From Pyrenochaeta sp. MPI-SDFR-AT-0127 (Eukaryota > Ascomycota > Dothideomycetes > Pleosporales > Cucurbitariaceae): DNA of 64,000 nt. Below are positions 24,632 through 38,106 of this stretch, piece by piece. Each line of letters begins with the position of its first letter. Within the stretch, counting starts at the first letter, position 1. Both the position numbers and the translations under genes were made by a program. The notes beneath the pieces were generated by a model, which saw nothing but the letters and a program-made list of their open reading frames with translations, had not been told where the DNA came from and made no database searches. The stretch spans positions 186,001 through 250,000 of the forward strand of contig JAGTJM010000037.1 of assembly GCA_020747015.1 (NCBI GenBank), given 5' to 3'.

Positions 24632-25139
24632 ATGCACCTCGACTTGTGTATCGTTGCCTCAAGGCTCATGGCTTGTCTGGTCTTGGCTTGACCATCATCA
24701 CCACTGTACGATCTCATTGCATATATGCGGCGTTTTACGGTGCCTTTGTTTCCATGGTCGTCGCTAAGATACCATCATCATGGCTGGTTTGGGGCTGGTT
24801 TTCTTTGGAAAAAAAGTTTCTTTCGCACGCGAGGACATCTATCTCTATACGTAGCCTTGTCACTAGCTATAAAATTGTAGTGCACGATATATGCAGTCCT
24901 TTGTGCAAGCACTTACGAATGAGATACTACGTGTACAATTCTTTGCGTTGAACTTAAGATATTGATTATGCTCGTGATTTTGATTTCTTGGTACCGCTGG
25001 GTGAGAAGAGAAACAGCCTCAGCAAGTCCTATTCACTCGAAGAGTCATTGAGACCTTCTAAAAGCCATTAAACTTTCCACCCAGTTCTCTCGTCTTTGGC
25101 CGATGCGAGTAATTCTATACCCAAGGGAATCTCCAGCAA
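24632..25139. other. Intergenic, convergent 3' ends
   Basis: 3' UTRs of the La homolog and the regulator. Nothing else seen. Confidence 0.55.
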
Positions 25140-26946
25140 TTACCGTAATCGTTCACTCTCAAGCCCGTACTCCCCGAAGAATTGATACTGCACCGTCTCC
25201 AAGCTCCCATCAGCGTGCCATCGCTTGCAAGTGAGCAGGGCTCTCTTGGCAGGATCATCTTGCAAGTCCACTTGCACATGGTGGAACAGGCTTGATTCCG
25301 GGAGAGGCGGGAAATAAGCATCTTCGGCGACTGGTAAATCGTACATGGAAAACCCATCGTCTGTGCTCCATCCTTGATATATACCGTGCTCTTCAAGCTC
25401 CATGACTTTCCGTGCAATGTTTGCGGCTAGGAGGGATTCCCAGACCCCTTCCTTGTACTGCACTCCGCCTAGTAGTTTGATGGCGTGAAGGCGGATGCGG
25501 TGATTGCGGCATTTGATGGCGGTGTAGTACAGTGGGGGTATGGGACCGCATTCGCCGATGGAATGGGCTAGTTCGACATTGCCTGGTATTTGCCTAGCCA
25601 AGGCATATGTTTTCCAGATTTCTATGGCCCCCTCAAGGATCGACAGGAAATCCTCAGTATGAGCTTCATACTTTGCCTCTGATCCTGGTGATATACACTT
25701 GCACATGATGGTCGCCATGGTGTGGAAGTTGAGGATTAGCCTGTAGGCTAGAGGCTCTCGAGCGTTTACTCCGTTGGGTAGTGTTTGAGATCCAAAGGCC
25801 AAAGGCCCCTCGACCATTTTGTGCTTCGCTGATTTCCGAATACCGAACAACCGGATACCGAAGTTGGAGGCAGTCCTCAGATATGTCTCGAACCAGGCAG
25901 TAAGCAGCGTTTCAGTATGGTGCAGGTCTTGGAGAAGAGTAGAAGAATACTCTTTGTCCCCACTCTCATTCTCTTGAAATCGCCGAGATAGAAGTACTAC
26001 GCTGTGAAGTAACTTGTCCACGGAGTCTTTCGCCTCTTCAGCATTTGCAAAAACAGGGAATGGGACCTCAGCCTCCAGAGGCTGCAGTAATAAGTCAATG
26101 TTTGACAACTGTTGGCCAAACAGACCTGCCTGTACGTGAAGTGTTGCGAATCTCTGAACGATGCTTTTGTCAACAACTTTCGCATGAGAAGTAGGCTTAA
26201 GTACGATGACTCCGGCGGGTGAGCTGCTGTCGTCGATGTCCATATCTCTCAATAGCTTTAAGCCGTTTCTCAGATGCGCTTCGGCTGCCGTATACATCCC
26301 CCTGAGATACTCCAAGAAGGTAAAGATTTGACAAACGATGAGAGCAATCGTAACGGCAGACTTGTCGTACTGATGAAGAACCGACTGCAGGAGATGGATT
26401 GCTTTGCTATATTGCTGCAGCATAAACCGCTCACGGGCATCTGGTGCTTGCGATGAATGAAAATTGCATCTGTGTGCAGCGCTCAAGGCAATGATGGCGT
26501 GAAGAATGGCAGGCTCGGATGAAGTTGCTGGCAATACTGTGGTGCTCCAGAAACGTGAGCCAAACCACCCGGATACTGTATGAATGTACCTCAACCTGAA
26601 CAGTTGAAGATATCTCAACTCCTCTGTACCAATGGTCTTGGTAGGGCCTCTTTCGATGACGACTGGTGGGGATGCCTGTCGCTTCGCCAAACCATAGCGT
26701 TCCGCATAACCATTTCCGCCGCCGCCCCAGATGCCGTATCCATCACATACCCTCCCAGTGGTGTAGCATCGAGAACAGACAGGCTTCCCTTCATCGCACT
26801 TCACTCTGCGAATCCTGAATTTACATCATTGGTCGATTCTTCAGATATGAGGTAAGCACTCACTTGCAGGTTTTGCACCCTGACTTCACCTTCCGGCGAG
26901 CAGAGCTCTTCGGCTGGTGCTTGGCGAGCTGATGAGAGGCGTTCAT
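25140..26946 (-). CDS. Zn2Cys6 transcription factor (Fungal_trans_2 type)
   Basis: Exons are 26946..26864 and 26814..25140 (585 aa). The six zinc cysteines are at 24, 27, 34, 41, 44 and 51 (CKTCKIRRVKCDEGKPVC, SRC, C), preceded by a basic stretch SSARRKVK. The intron falls inside the binuclear cluster, a common position in this family, and the junction is required to complete CKTCK. The rest is the helical regulatory domain of the Fungal_trans_2/DUF3468 type (LQLFRLRYIHTVSGWFGS). The start ATG at 26946 gives a short N-terminus typical of the group. It sits 331 bp downstream of the FAD oxidase on the same strand, so it might regulate that gene; this is inference only. Confidence 0.9.
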
Positions 26947-27277
26947 GCAGGAGAGAAGACATGTTGCGCAGAATGTACGGAGAAAAGAGGTTGTCTAAAT
27001 GGTAGGCGCCCTGCATTCGCTCGTGAAAGTGGGACTTCTCCATCCCTCTGATTGGCCGGCTCGCAATTGATTGGCTGTCGTTTCCCGTCGTTCAGCACTA
27101 GCTAGGTACTGCACCAAGAACTTCCGCAATACCCCTTGAGACATCCAGTTTTCACGTAAGCAGAATATATATATCTTGACTGCCATGATTGTGGACTCAC
27201 CTATAGTGTAGATTCCTCTATTCCAAATAGCCATGTACCAACTCTCAAAGATGCCATCATAGTCCCACGACTTACCT
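26947..27277. other. Short intergenic region upstream of the Zn2Cys6 gene
   Basis: 331 bp holding the regulator promoter and FAD oxidase 3' end. No separate gene is supported. Confidence 0.5.
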
Positions 27278-29290
27278 TTACGAATCAGCTCTACAAAGTC
27301 GCCCGTCTTGCACAACAATCCCCTTTCTCCGTCCCTTGTCTAAATCCCTCATTTCCCATTCATCACTGCCCACCGCACCGATCGCCCAGAACACACCCTC
27401 AGGATCATACCTCCTCTTCACTTCCGCCAATCTAGGATAATTGCTCCCAAAAAATGCTTCCTTCCACGCCCAATCCTGCGCATCCCCTTCATTGATATAA
27501 CTTCCACCGCCAGGGGTGACATCGCGCCACTTCTGCATATAGCTCTGTAGCCTGTCATGCCGTTTGGTGAGTTCTTCCGCAGTGAGAATAGGGGCACTGC
27601 CATCCCAGTGCGCATTCGGCTCATAGCCTTGGGCATGCAGTACGGTGGTGCGAAATGCAGGATTCACAGCGTTGTCTGGGTTGCCGGCGACAGCGAGAGT
27701 AGGTGCGTAGTTCATGCCGTGGAAGGTGAGTTGGCCGTCCTCGACGAGGTGGCGGATTGCGAGATGGGCTTCTTCAAGCCGGGTTGGGGTGTCGAAATTG
27801 GAGCGCGAGAAGAAGCGTGATGCGATTAGAGTGTGGCTTGTTACTTCACCGATGGCTCGGCGATGAAGTGGTGATTCATGGTCGAATGTTGGAACCAACG
27901 ACCTTTTGAGCGAAGGGATTGGGATATCGATGCCCAGTCCGTTCAGCTTCTCGAGCAGTGGGCGAATAAACCGTCGATACTCTTCCAAGGACCTGTTTGG
28001 CAGTGAGATACTGACTGTAAATGTAAGTCCAGTACTCGTGCTATTGGGGTAGATGTAGTTGTATCCCAGCCCACCAGCATCGCATATAGCAGGACCAAAC
28101 TCCCAGTAAGCCTTCATGCCAGCCCAAAAGGTATCCACAGAAATAGCAGAAGCGTTAGACCCTCGTGTTGGTGTTGTAGAAAAACGAATACTCCCTGATA
28201 CTCGGGGGGTATCCGGAAATGCCTTTATGACAACGGAAGTGATGATGCCGTATGTGCCTGTACTTAAAGTAAGCAGCAATGCCTCAGACTCTTTACGTGA
28301 ATTAAACTACATACCACCACCTCCGCCCCTGAATGCCCAAAAAAGGTCCGCATTCTGCCCTTCGTGAGCCTCCACTACCATCCCATCCGCAGTCACTGCT
28401 GTGATAGCTAACACTTGGTCTGCTGCTAGGCCATAATAGCTGGTATAGACACTATGTCCTCCTCCCTGCAGAAACCCACCAGCAATTCCCACCGTACTTC
28501 CTCCAGCGACAATAAACGTGATGTTGTGTCTCCGCATCAAGAGAGAACCCTCAAAGGCCTGCACACCAGCGGCATATGCGACAGCCTGGCCAGTGTAAGA
28601 TCCAGTGGGCGATGTGTAATTCGCAAGATACGCAATGCCCTTCAAGTTATGTGTCCAAACACTAAGAGAATGTCCGCCAATAGACTTCCCATTGAAATCG
28701 TGGCCAGAATTCTTGATGACGAGACGGATGTTGTTGTTCCTTGCAAAGTTGACTGCGAGCTGGATATGTCGAATAGTTGTAGCTTTCACGACGTAGACTG
28801 GATAGCCGCCTTGTGTACACGTCGAATTTGGCTGCGAAGTAGGTACACAGGTGTTTCCTGATGCCCATTGCGACTTGACGCTGATAGGGTCATCCGAACT
28901 ATTTCTTGTTAGGAATCGGCATGCCTTCGCGTATACGATAGTCTTGACGTACTGCAAATTCATGCCTGCCCAATTGCTTTTCAAAGTCTGACATTGCGCT
29001 GCACTGTAGCCTTCGCCAGCGTAACAAACACTGCCCAGTGGCTTTGGCTTCAATAGCGCACCACCCAGTGTCTCATTGAAAGAAGCCCAGTCTTCTTCGC
29101 TTGGCCAACCCAAATCCCCTGGAACAACTTTGCAGTCGTTTTTAGGAGCCGTGCTTGGTGTTGAGGAGCCAAAGCGTATCACGCTATTGTCAATAGTTTC
29201 AAACTCGCTGAGTTGATTGCGCTCCCAGTCAAAGTTCAATGCGAATATCTTGACAGAAGCCAAGAAGATGAAAAGAATAACGGTCACCAT
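27278..29290 (-). CDS. Secreted FAD-linked oxidase (PCMH FAD-binding, BBE domain)
   Basis: Exons are 29290..28315 and 28257..27278 (651 aa). The N-terminus is a signal peptide (MVTVILFIFLASVKIFA). The PCMH-type FAD domain has VIKNSGHDFNGKSIGGHS with His197 at the position that binds FAD covalently, then GGGHSVYTSYYGLAADQVL and FWAFRGGGGGTYGIITS, the last glycine run being completed by the splice junction. Several N-glycosylation sites (NSS, NST) fit secretion. The C-terminal BBE motif has YINEGDAQDWAWKEAFFGSN and YDPEGVFW. Such enzymes oxidise alcohols, sugars or secondary-metabolite intermediates with oxygen; the substrate is unknown. No second covalent Cys was identified. Confidence 0.92.
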
Positions 29291-29784
29291 GATGGTCTTG
29301 AATTGATGAGTTTACAAAACGCAAGAGTGAACCCGATTTTAAGGAAGCACTACAAATATCCCTTATCAGTAAAGCAAGCAAGCTCATCTATCAGAACCAA
29401 TTGCAATGTTCAACCTGTTGTGGGGCTGTACGAGACGCCACATTGTGGTAGGAATGATGGTCACACTTTCATTTACTCACCTGCATATCCATACCGGCTA
29501 TTGTTCCCCACTCCCCCCGAACCGGTCTCCGGGTGTACAAGCCAGGATCTACAAGTATAGTCATTCGGTCGAGTATGAACATTTGTAATTGTGGAGCGGG
29601 AAAACACAAAGAGAAGTCTTCTCATGCAAGCGGCTACTATGCAATAGAACAAATGAACAGAATCAGAGGATAGACTGAAGAAGGCTGCCATTGTACAAGA
29701 GATCATCTGTCCCCGAGATCCACTGCTCCACTGGGTCAAAAGGTAAAGTTACACATCCATCTCAAATGCCAAAAATACAACACT
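29291..29784. other. Intergenic
   Basis: FAD oxidase promoter and E2 3' UTR; nothing else recognised. Confidence 0.55.
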
Positions 29785-31527
29785 CTATAGAAGAAGCTCC
29801 AGAGGGTTCTCAATGGCCTTCTTCAACTCCTTCATGAACTCGCCGCCAACGGCACCATCGACAACCTTGTGATCAAAGCTGCCAGTGATGACAATCTGGT
29901 CGTCCCACTCTACACTTGCTGTGCCATCTTCCGAGAGCTCGCCTGGTACTGCGACCTTCCTTGTTGTGCCAATAGCGACAATGCAGGCTTGCGGGGGGTT
30001 GATGACAGCGGTGAAGCGCTCCACAGCGGAGTTCATGCCCATGTTGGAGATGGTGATGGTTCCGCCCTGGTACTCCTCAGGCTTCAGCTTGCCGTCGCGC
30101 GCGCGCTTGCCAAGGTCCTTGATCTGTGATGAGATTGACTGGAGGCCGAGACCGTTGACGTTCTTGACGATGGGGGTCATGAGGCCAACGGGGGTGGAGA
30201 CAGCGACGGAGACATCGACAACGTTGTGCTGGCGGATGATGACCTTTCCGCTCTCCTCACGCCATGACGAGTTGGCAGCGGGAACCTTGCGTGCAGCAAC
30301 GGCGAGAGCCTTGACGAGCAGGTCGTTGACCGAGAGCTTGTACTGGCCATCGGCTGAGGCATTGAGAGCCTCACGGAGCTTGAGGAGCTTGGAGACGGAG
30401 ATGTTTGAGGCAACGAAGTAGTGGGGGTTCTGCTGCATGCTCTCAGTCAGGCGGCTGGCAATAACCTTGCGCATGCTGGTGGCCTCGGTGTCCTCGTAGG
30501 TGGCAACGCCAGCAGAGGCACCGGCAGGAGCTCCTCCGGCGGGCTTGTACTTCTCAATGTCCTGCTTGGTGATTTGTCCACCCTTGCCAGTGCCCTTGAT
30601 GGAGCCAATCGGGACACCCTTCTCGAGCGCAAGCTTCTTGACGGCCGGCGAAACAGCGGGCTGGCGCTGCAGAGAGGTCTCGAGGCGGTCGCCGGTGGAC
30701 TCAGACTCGATGGCCGCAGGGGCAGCCTCCTCCTTGGCCGGAGGTGCAGTCTTGGATCCGCTGTTCGGGGGTTCGCTGGCTTCTGAAGCCTCTCCGCTCT
30801 TTGGAGGGGCATCGGCCTTCTTGTCACCGCCAGCATCCTCGATGGAGAAAGAGTCGAATGCGGACACGTCCTCACCCTCCTCGACAAGGACAGCGATGGG
30901 CTAATAAAAGTCAGTATGTTGTTATCCGGGTATGTTTCATGTGAGCGATTTAACGGCCTAATTTGGCGCATCACACTGCCGCTCGCTCGTGCTCAGAAAG
31001 ACTTACACTTCCAACCGCAACGTCCTTTTCGCCAGCATCCCGGAGAAGCTTGGCAATGGTGCCCTCCTCCTGGAACTCAAAGTCCATTTGTGCCTTGTCA
31101 GTCTCGATCTCGACGAGCACATCTCCAGGTGCTATCGAGTCGCCGACCTTCTTCTGCCAGGCGCCAATGTTTCCGGCGGTCATGGTTGGGGAGAGGGCGG
31201 GCATGCTGATGACCGTGTGCGACGGGTAGGCTGCGAGGCGGGTCAATTAGCATCGCATCAATTGACGGAGTATTATGCTGGACACTGAACAAGGGCACTG
31301 CTCACATTTGGAGGCATAGTATCGCGAGAGGGCTGCGAGAGCTGGGGTCCGACTGTTGCAGCTCAGTGTTAGCGGCATGAGCTCCTGTCGTCAGAGCAGT
31401 GCAATGCAGCCACTTACGCAGCAAACTGCGAGCATCTTGGTGCTGCCAGAGATGCTCGCAGCGCAATTGATCCCCTCGAGCTCAATTGGCTCCCAGCCCG
31501 GGACAGAAGCGTCGTGGTAGCAGGCAT
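29785..31527 (-). CDS. LAT1: Pyruvate dehydrogenase complex E2, dihydrolipoamide acetyltransferase (mitochondrial)
   Basis: Exons are 31527..31418, 31352..31306, 31230..31007 and 30900..29785 (498 aa). E2 is the core of the complex and transfers acetyl from lipoyl-lysine to CoA. The start MPATTTLLSRAGSQLSSRGS is an Arg/Ser-rich mitochondrial presequence that only appears when exon 1 is spliced to the 47-nt exon 2. The lipoyl domain carries Lys98 in EIETDKAQMDFE. A Pro/Ala linker follows, then the E1/E3-binding domain (about 208-245, SPAVKKLALEKGVPIGSIKG) and the catalytic domain (about 275-498) with SFDHKVVDGAVG, the His/Asp active-site motif, where Lys replaces the usual Arg of DHRxxDG. It ends LELLL. 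Divergently transcribed from SEC7. Confidence 0.95.
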
Positions 31528-32125
31528 TGTGTCGGGATGCCGAAGCGTGCGCTGAAATTTTACCCTGAGCGGCAGGTATGGGGGTGAAGAGACGACGCCG
31601 TAGGGTTGACAACGACGAGCTGCAGGTAGTGAGAGCAGGACACGCTCGGGCGCAGGGCGGGTGAGGTAGGAGTTTGATGAGAGTGTTGTCGCTCAACAGA
31701 AAAGATTAGCCCAGCGAGGAGCTGTTGGAGATCCGGTGCACGGCCAAGAGCGTTTGCCCATGCCCGAAAGGCCTGGCGCGAATGGGACACACCAGCCACA
31801 GCCAGCCACAGCCAGCCTGCGGAAGCCACAGTAGCTCGTAGCTCGCAGCTGGGCCGCCAGGGTGCGTAGCCCCAACGAGTAAGGAGGCTGATGCGAAAGA
31901 CACTTTGTCATCTCAGAGCACGAGCAGCGCATTTGGCCTCGAATTCCCTCCTTCTTTTGCCTGCATTGCCTGCACTGCGTCGAGACAGTGTGTGCCAGTC
32001 CCGCCTTCTCCCTCTTTGTGCTGCTCCTTCCCGCCATGGTTGCTGAGGAAGGCCCCGCCCGTCGCTGAAGAAGGTGCTCCCCAGAAATTATCCCGCGAGC
32101 AAGTCGCAAACAGCCCACCACCACC
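31528..32125. promoter_or_regulatory. Bidirectional promoter region, LAT1 / SEC7
   Basis: 598 bp between divergent starts. It contains a short direct repeat, ACAGCCAGCC, at 31799-31816. No TATA box noted. Confidence 0.45.
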
Positions 32126-35100
32126 ATGGCCGACGCCGAGACCCCGCCAGAGGCCCGAGGGGAACTGGAGACGCCCCCGACTATGGGCCGACCGGCGGAG
32201 CCAACACCGGCTGCCCCAGAAGAGCAGGACAGCGACGCAGACACCAGGTCTGAACAGACATCAGACGACGCCGCCGACAAAGCCTCCCCAGTCCCAGACA
32301 CGCCCCGGGAACAGGCGGATATATCCACACCCACGCCCTCTACGCCGACGCTGAACGTCCCAAATGGTTCTACCGGTTCAGACGCGCCGCGCTCCTCCGA
32401 GCAGATCTTCGACCAACGGCTGCCTATTGAGAGCCGCTCGCGAACAGACTCGCAGTCAACAGCAGCCACCACCGCTACCAAACCCTCGACGAGAAGCTCC
32501 CTCGTCTTCGTTGTCACTGCCCTCGAGACAATTGCAGCCTCCAAAGATGCGCGGAAGAACAAGAAGCTGGGAGACACAACCAATGCCGCCCTTGCCGCTA
32601 TCAAGAAAGAGGGCGACCCTGCACGCATCAACCCCGAAGTCCTCTTTGAGCCGCTCCAGCTTGCCTCCGAGGCCCCCAATGTGCTCGTATCCATCACAGC
32701 GCTCGACTGCATCGGCAAGCTCATCAGCTACTCGTACTTCTCCGTCCCTTCCGACCCGCAGGCCGACAACAGCGAGGTTCCGCCCCTCATCGAGCGAGCC
32801 ATAGACACAATATGCGACTGCTTCCAGGGCGAAGCAACACATCCCGATGTGCAACTGCAAATTGTGAAATCACTACTGGCGGCCATCTTGAACGACAAGA
32901 TTGTGGTACACGGCGCAGGCTTGCTGAAGGCTGTACGACTGACGTACAACATCTTCCTCCTATCAAAATCGAGCGCAAATCAGCAGGTCGCGCAGGGCGC
33001 TTTGACCCAGATGGTCGGCACTGTTTTCGAGAGGGTCAAGGCAAGACTCGCTGTGAAGGAGGCTCGAATGAACCTGTCGCGGGTATCGCTGAACGAAAAG
33101 GACAACTCTGAAGAGAGTGTTGGAGAGGAGATCGAGGGCAGCACACATGGCATCGATGGCTCTGAGGTCAATGGAGGGGAGGAGGAAGACGAACAAGGCA
33201 TAGAGCCAGCCGAGCCCAGTGATAAGGCTGTCGAACAGCATACTGGACCTAAGATCACACTACAAAGTTTTGAGAACAACATGAGCTTCAACGATGACCG
33301 GATACACGACAATGCACCGACACTAGTCACTAGGATCAAGGGCAAGTCTGGCTCGAGACAGGTTTCTGGTCATGATACATCGCCGAATGCGCATGCGAAC
33401 AATGAACACACTGAAGAGGAGGAGGAAGATGAGATCTTTGTCAAAGACGCATACTTGGTCTTCAGGGCCATGTGTCGGCTGAGCACAAAAGGCTTGTCAG
33501 TGGATCATGCCCAAGATGTGCGATCACAGGGCATGAGGTCGAAGCTCTTGTCACTGCACATGATCCACACCATTCTATTCAATAACATTGCTGTCTTCGT
33601 TTCGCCGTATGCAACCATTCAGAGCGGCAGTGGCGACGAACCAACAAGCTTCATTCAGGCCGTCAAACAGTACTTGTGCCTGAGCCTGAGCCGCAATGGA
33701 GCAAGTTCAATCAAGCAGGTTTTTGAGGTCGCCTGCGAAATCTTCTGGCAAATGCTTAAATACTTGCGGATATCGCTGAAGAAGGAGGTCGAGGTATTCT
33801 TGAAGGAGATCTACCTCGCAACGCTGGATAAGCGAAGTGCCCCGGCCTTCCAGAAGCAATATGTTCTTACAATATTTGGAAGGTTAGCGGCAGACCCTCG
33901 AGCATTGGTCGAGATATATCTCAACTACGACTGCGATCGTACTGCACTTGACAACATGTATCAGCGTGTTGTCGAGCATTTGTCAAAGATTTCAAGCAAT
34001 CCCGTCGCCATTACAGCGGTACAGCAGCAAGCATACCAAGAGCAACGTGAGAAGCAGGCGAGACAAATGGACTGGCAGATCCGTGGTACATTGCCCCCCT
34101 CGCTGACAACAGTGTCGATGAACCAGTCCCACGACACAGAACATGCGTATCCCCAGGACTACGCTATGAAGCAAGAATCACTCGAGGCTCTTGTAGAGAT
34201 TCTACGATCTCTTGTCAATTGGGCGCAACAGTCTCTCCCAGAGAGCGACAGACCGAACAATTCCGACTTACGGCCCTCGTTTGACGATCTCAGGGTCTCG
34301 ACCGATACTAGAACTATTTCCGAGTCACCAATGGTCGGCGTGGACTCTGGCACAGTCACACCACTTGCCGAGGATGACTATAGTCAGCTCGAAAAAGCAA
34401 AACAGCGAAAGACTGCGCTCACGAATGCCTTGCGGCAATTCAATTACAAGCCAAAGCGCGGTCTGAAAGTCCTCATCGCAGAAGGCTTCATTGCTTCCGA
34501 TTCGCCCGAGGATATCGCACGATTCTTCCTTGACAATGACCAGCTGGACAAGGCAGCTCTTGGAGAGTTTCTTGGTGAAGGTGATCCTGCGAACATTGCC
34601 ATTATGCATGCCTTCGTGGACTTGATGGACTTCACGAAGACTCGCTTTACAGAGGCTTTGCGCCGATTCTTGCAAAGCTTTCGCCTTCCGGGAGAGGCAC
34701 AGAAAATCGATCGTTTCATGCTCAAGTTCGCAGAACGCTACATCACAGGCAACCCAAATGCATTTGCCAATGCCGACACTGCATACGTTCTATGTTACTC
34801 TGTCATTATGCTGAATGTTGATCAACACAGTAAAAAGATAAGAGGCGCACGAATGACGCCGGAAGACTTCATCAAGAACAACAGAGGCATCAACGACAAT
34901 GCTGACTTACCGGATGAATACCTCCGAAGCATCTTTGATGAGATTGCCCACAATGAGATTGTTCTGAACACCGAGCAAGAAGCCGCTGCAGACAAGGGAT
35001 TGATCACCCAACAGCCTACTAGCGGTCTGGCAACCATAGGCCAGGTCCTTACAGGCGGTGCACGAGACCTGCAGCGAGAAGCTATCGTCCAGGCCTCTGA

Positions 35101-38100
35101 GGCCATGGCTAACAAGACCGAGCAACTGTACAAGCAGCTCCTGCGCGCCCAGCGTAGAACGGTCGCGGCTCTTCCAGTGTCTAAGTTCATTCCTGCATCC
35201 TCCTCAAAACATGTCGGACCCATGTTCGAGGTCACCTGGATGCCAATCCTCACGGCGCTATCAAGTCAAGCTCAAGATCACAACATTGAGATTGTGCGGT
35301 TGTGCATTGAGGGCATCAAGCTTGCAATAAGGATATCATGCCTGTTCGACCTCGAAAGCTCTCGCCAGGCTTTTGTGTCGTTCCTCTCGCGTTTCACTAA
35401 CCTTTACAATCTCAGTGAGATGAAGGCTCGAAATATGGAGGCTTTGAAGACGTTGATTGAGATCGCGCATACAGAAGGCAATCTACTAAGGGAATCATGG
35501 CGCGAGGTCCTTACTTGTGTTTCCCAGCTTGATCGCTTCCAGCTCATCTCTGCTGGTATAGACGAACGCGCTGTGCCAGACGTGTTAAAGTCTAACGCAG
35601 GGACACCGCAGTCTCGCAAAAACCTCAATGTTCCAGCCAATCGTCGGAGACCAACGTCTCAATCAGGGAGCAAAAGCTTCCAAGCTGATGTGGCCGAGGA
35701 GAGTCGGTCAACGGACATCGTCAGAGGAGTCGACCGCATCTTTACCAACAGTGCAAACTTGTCCGGAGAGGCCATAGTCGATTTTGTCAAGGCACTTACG
35801 CAGGTTAGCTGGCAAGAGATCCAGTCATCAGGCCAAAGCGAATCTCCCCGCACATACAGTCTGCAAAAATTGGTAGAAATTAGCGGGTACAACATGACGC
35901 GTGTGCGCTTCGAATGGACCAATATCTGGCAGGTACTAGGAGCTCACTTCAATGAAGTGGGATGTCACACCAACACTAATGTCGTCTTCTTCGCCCTGAA
36001 CTCATTGCGGCAACTCTCAATGAAGTTCATGGAGATTGAAGAGCTTCCGGGTTTCAAATTCCAAAAGGACTTTCTCAAGCCGTTCGAGCACATTATCAAC
36101 AATGCTAATGTTGTCTCCGTCAAAGACATGGTGCTGCGCTGCCTGATTCAGATGATACAAGCACGCGGAGAGAACATTCGATCTGGCTGGAAGACTATGT
36201 TTGGTGTCTTCACTGTGGCCGCTAGAGAGCCATATGGTATGTATCTTGCCACTCTGCATCACGCAATTGTTAACTCGTAACAGAGGGCATTGTCAATCTC
36301 GCTTTTGAGAATGTTACACAAGTGTACAACACACGTTTCGGTGTAGTCATCTCCCAAGCTGCATTCGCGGATCTCATCGTGTGTCTCACCGAATTCTCAA
36401 AGAACTACAAGTTCCAGAAGAAGTCACTACAGGCTATTGAACTGCTTAAATCGTCAGTACCGAAGATGTTGCGGACGCCAGAGTGTTCGCTTTCCGCCCG
36501 TGCGGGATATCTAAAGGACTCTGATAAAGGCTCTTCCATACCGAAGCAGCCTAGTCGCCAGACACAGGAAGAGCAGTTCTGGTTCCCTGTTCTCTTCGCT
36601 TTCCATGATGTTCTGATGACTGGCGAAGACTTGGAAGTACGGTCACGAGCCCTGAGCTATTTGTTCGACACCCTCATCAGCTACGGCGGCGACTTCCCTC
36701 GAGAGTTCTGGGACATGCTTTGGCGACAACTACTGTACCCAATTTTCATGGTCTTGAAGTCAAAGTCTGAGATGACTAAGGTCCTCAACCACGAGGAACT
36801 TTCAGTGTGGCTCTCAACAACCATGATTCAGGCACTGCGCAACATGATCAAGCTCTTCACCCACTTCTTCGAATCTCTGGAGTACATGCTTGATCGCTTC
36901 TTAGACCTTCTAGCGCTCTGCATTTGCCAGGAAAATGATACTCTGGCACGTATTGGTAGTAACTGCCTCCAGCAGCTGATTCTCCAGAACGTCCAGAAGT
37001 TTAGGCCTGAGCACTGGAGTCAGATTGTGAAGGCGTTTGTGGAGCTTTTCCAGCGGACTGAAGCGTCGGCACTCTTCTCAGCTGCCACAAGCGGCTCTTC
37101 ATCTCAGCATACCCCGGTGAACGGCTCACAGGACACTTCGGACGTTCAAACACCAACGGCGGAGGCACCCGGGGAACTTTCTCTACAGACCCCGACCGAA
37201 GACCCGAAGCTTGACAACGCGCTTGGCATCAATGGTCTCTCTGCCCCAAGACGACCGTCTCTTGTGACCTCAGACGCTTCCAGTGTTGCTGGCGCTGAGC
37301 AGCGAATGCCGTCACCACTACCTAAGCGTCAAACGCAAGAGCTTGAAGACTACCGGCCCGAGAATCAGGACCTGCAACAGCCGCCCATTGTAGTCACTGC
37401 AGCGCGTCGGCGCTTCTTCAATCAGATCATCACGAAGTGTGTGCTCCAACTTCTAATGATTGAGACGGTACAAGAGCTCTTCACAAACGAAGCTGTGTAC
37501 GAGAAGATTCCCTCTGGCGAACTCCTCCGCCTCATGGCCGTCTTGAAGAAGTCCTACCACTTTGCCAAGCGCTTCAACGCTGACCGCGACCTGCGATCAC
37601 GTCTCTTCCGTGAAGGATTCATGAAGCAGCCGCCCAATCTCCTCAAGCAAGAATCAGGCTCTGCGTCCGTGTATGTCAGCATCCTCTTCAGGATGTACCA
37701 CGACACCTCCAACGACCGCGCCGCCTCGCGCTCCGACACCGAGGCTGCTTTGATACCCCTTTGCGAAGACATCATCGCATCTTACATCGAGCTCGACGAA
37801 GAAACGCAACAGCGCAATATCGTCACCTGGCGCCCCGTCGTCGTCACCGTCCTCGACGGGTACACGGGCTTCCCCAAGACGGAGTTTGAGAAGAACGTTG
37901 ACATCTTCGCGCCGCTGGTCATTGGCCTACTGGGCACCGAGATGGCGCCTGATGTGCAGAGGAGCGTGCAGGCCCTTGTCATGCGTGTATTCGAGACGAA
38001 GCTGGGCACCGAGAGAGTCCCCCTCATGACACCGATAAGCAGGAGTCCGCGCGGCAGTTTTGTAGGAAGTCCGATTCAACGCCGAGCCAGTAGATCAGGC

Positions 38101-38106
38101 CGGTGA
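32126..38106 (+). CDS. SEC7: Sec7, Golgi Arf guanine nucleotide exchange factor (BIG/Sec7 family)
   Basis: Exons are 32126..36236 and 36284..38106, with a 47-nt intron splitting a Glu codon (1,977 aa; yeast Sec7 is 2,009). It activates Arf1 at the trans-Golgi to form vesicle coats. A long disordered Glu/Pro/Thr-rich N-terminus precedes the DCB region. The HUS box YLNYDCD lies near residue 598. The catalytic Sec7 domain spans about 755-950 (LKVLIAEGFIASDSPEDIAR; FLGEGDPANIAIMHAFVDLM, with the glutamic finger; RRFLQSFRLPGEAQKIDRFM; CYSVIMLNVDQHSK). HDS1-4 helical repeats follow, with disordered linkers near 37.1-37.3 kb. The first ATG of the frame was chosen. Confidence 0.97.

Noticed and set aside
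31693..32724. 343-codon minus-strand ORF opposite the SEC7 5' end
   Set aside because: It is a shadow of GC3-rich SEC7 coding sequence, with no domain.
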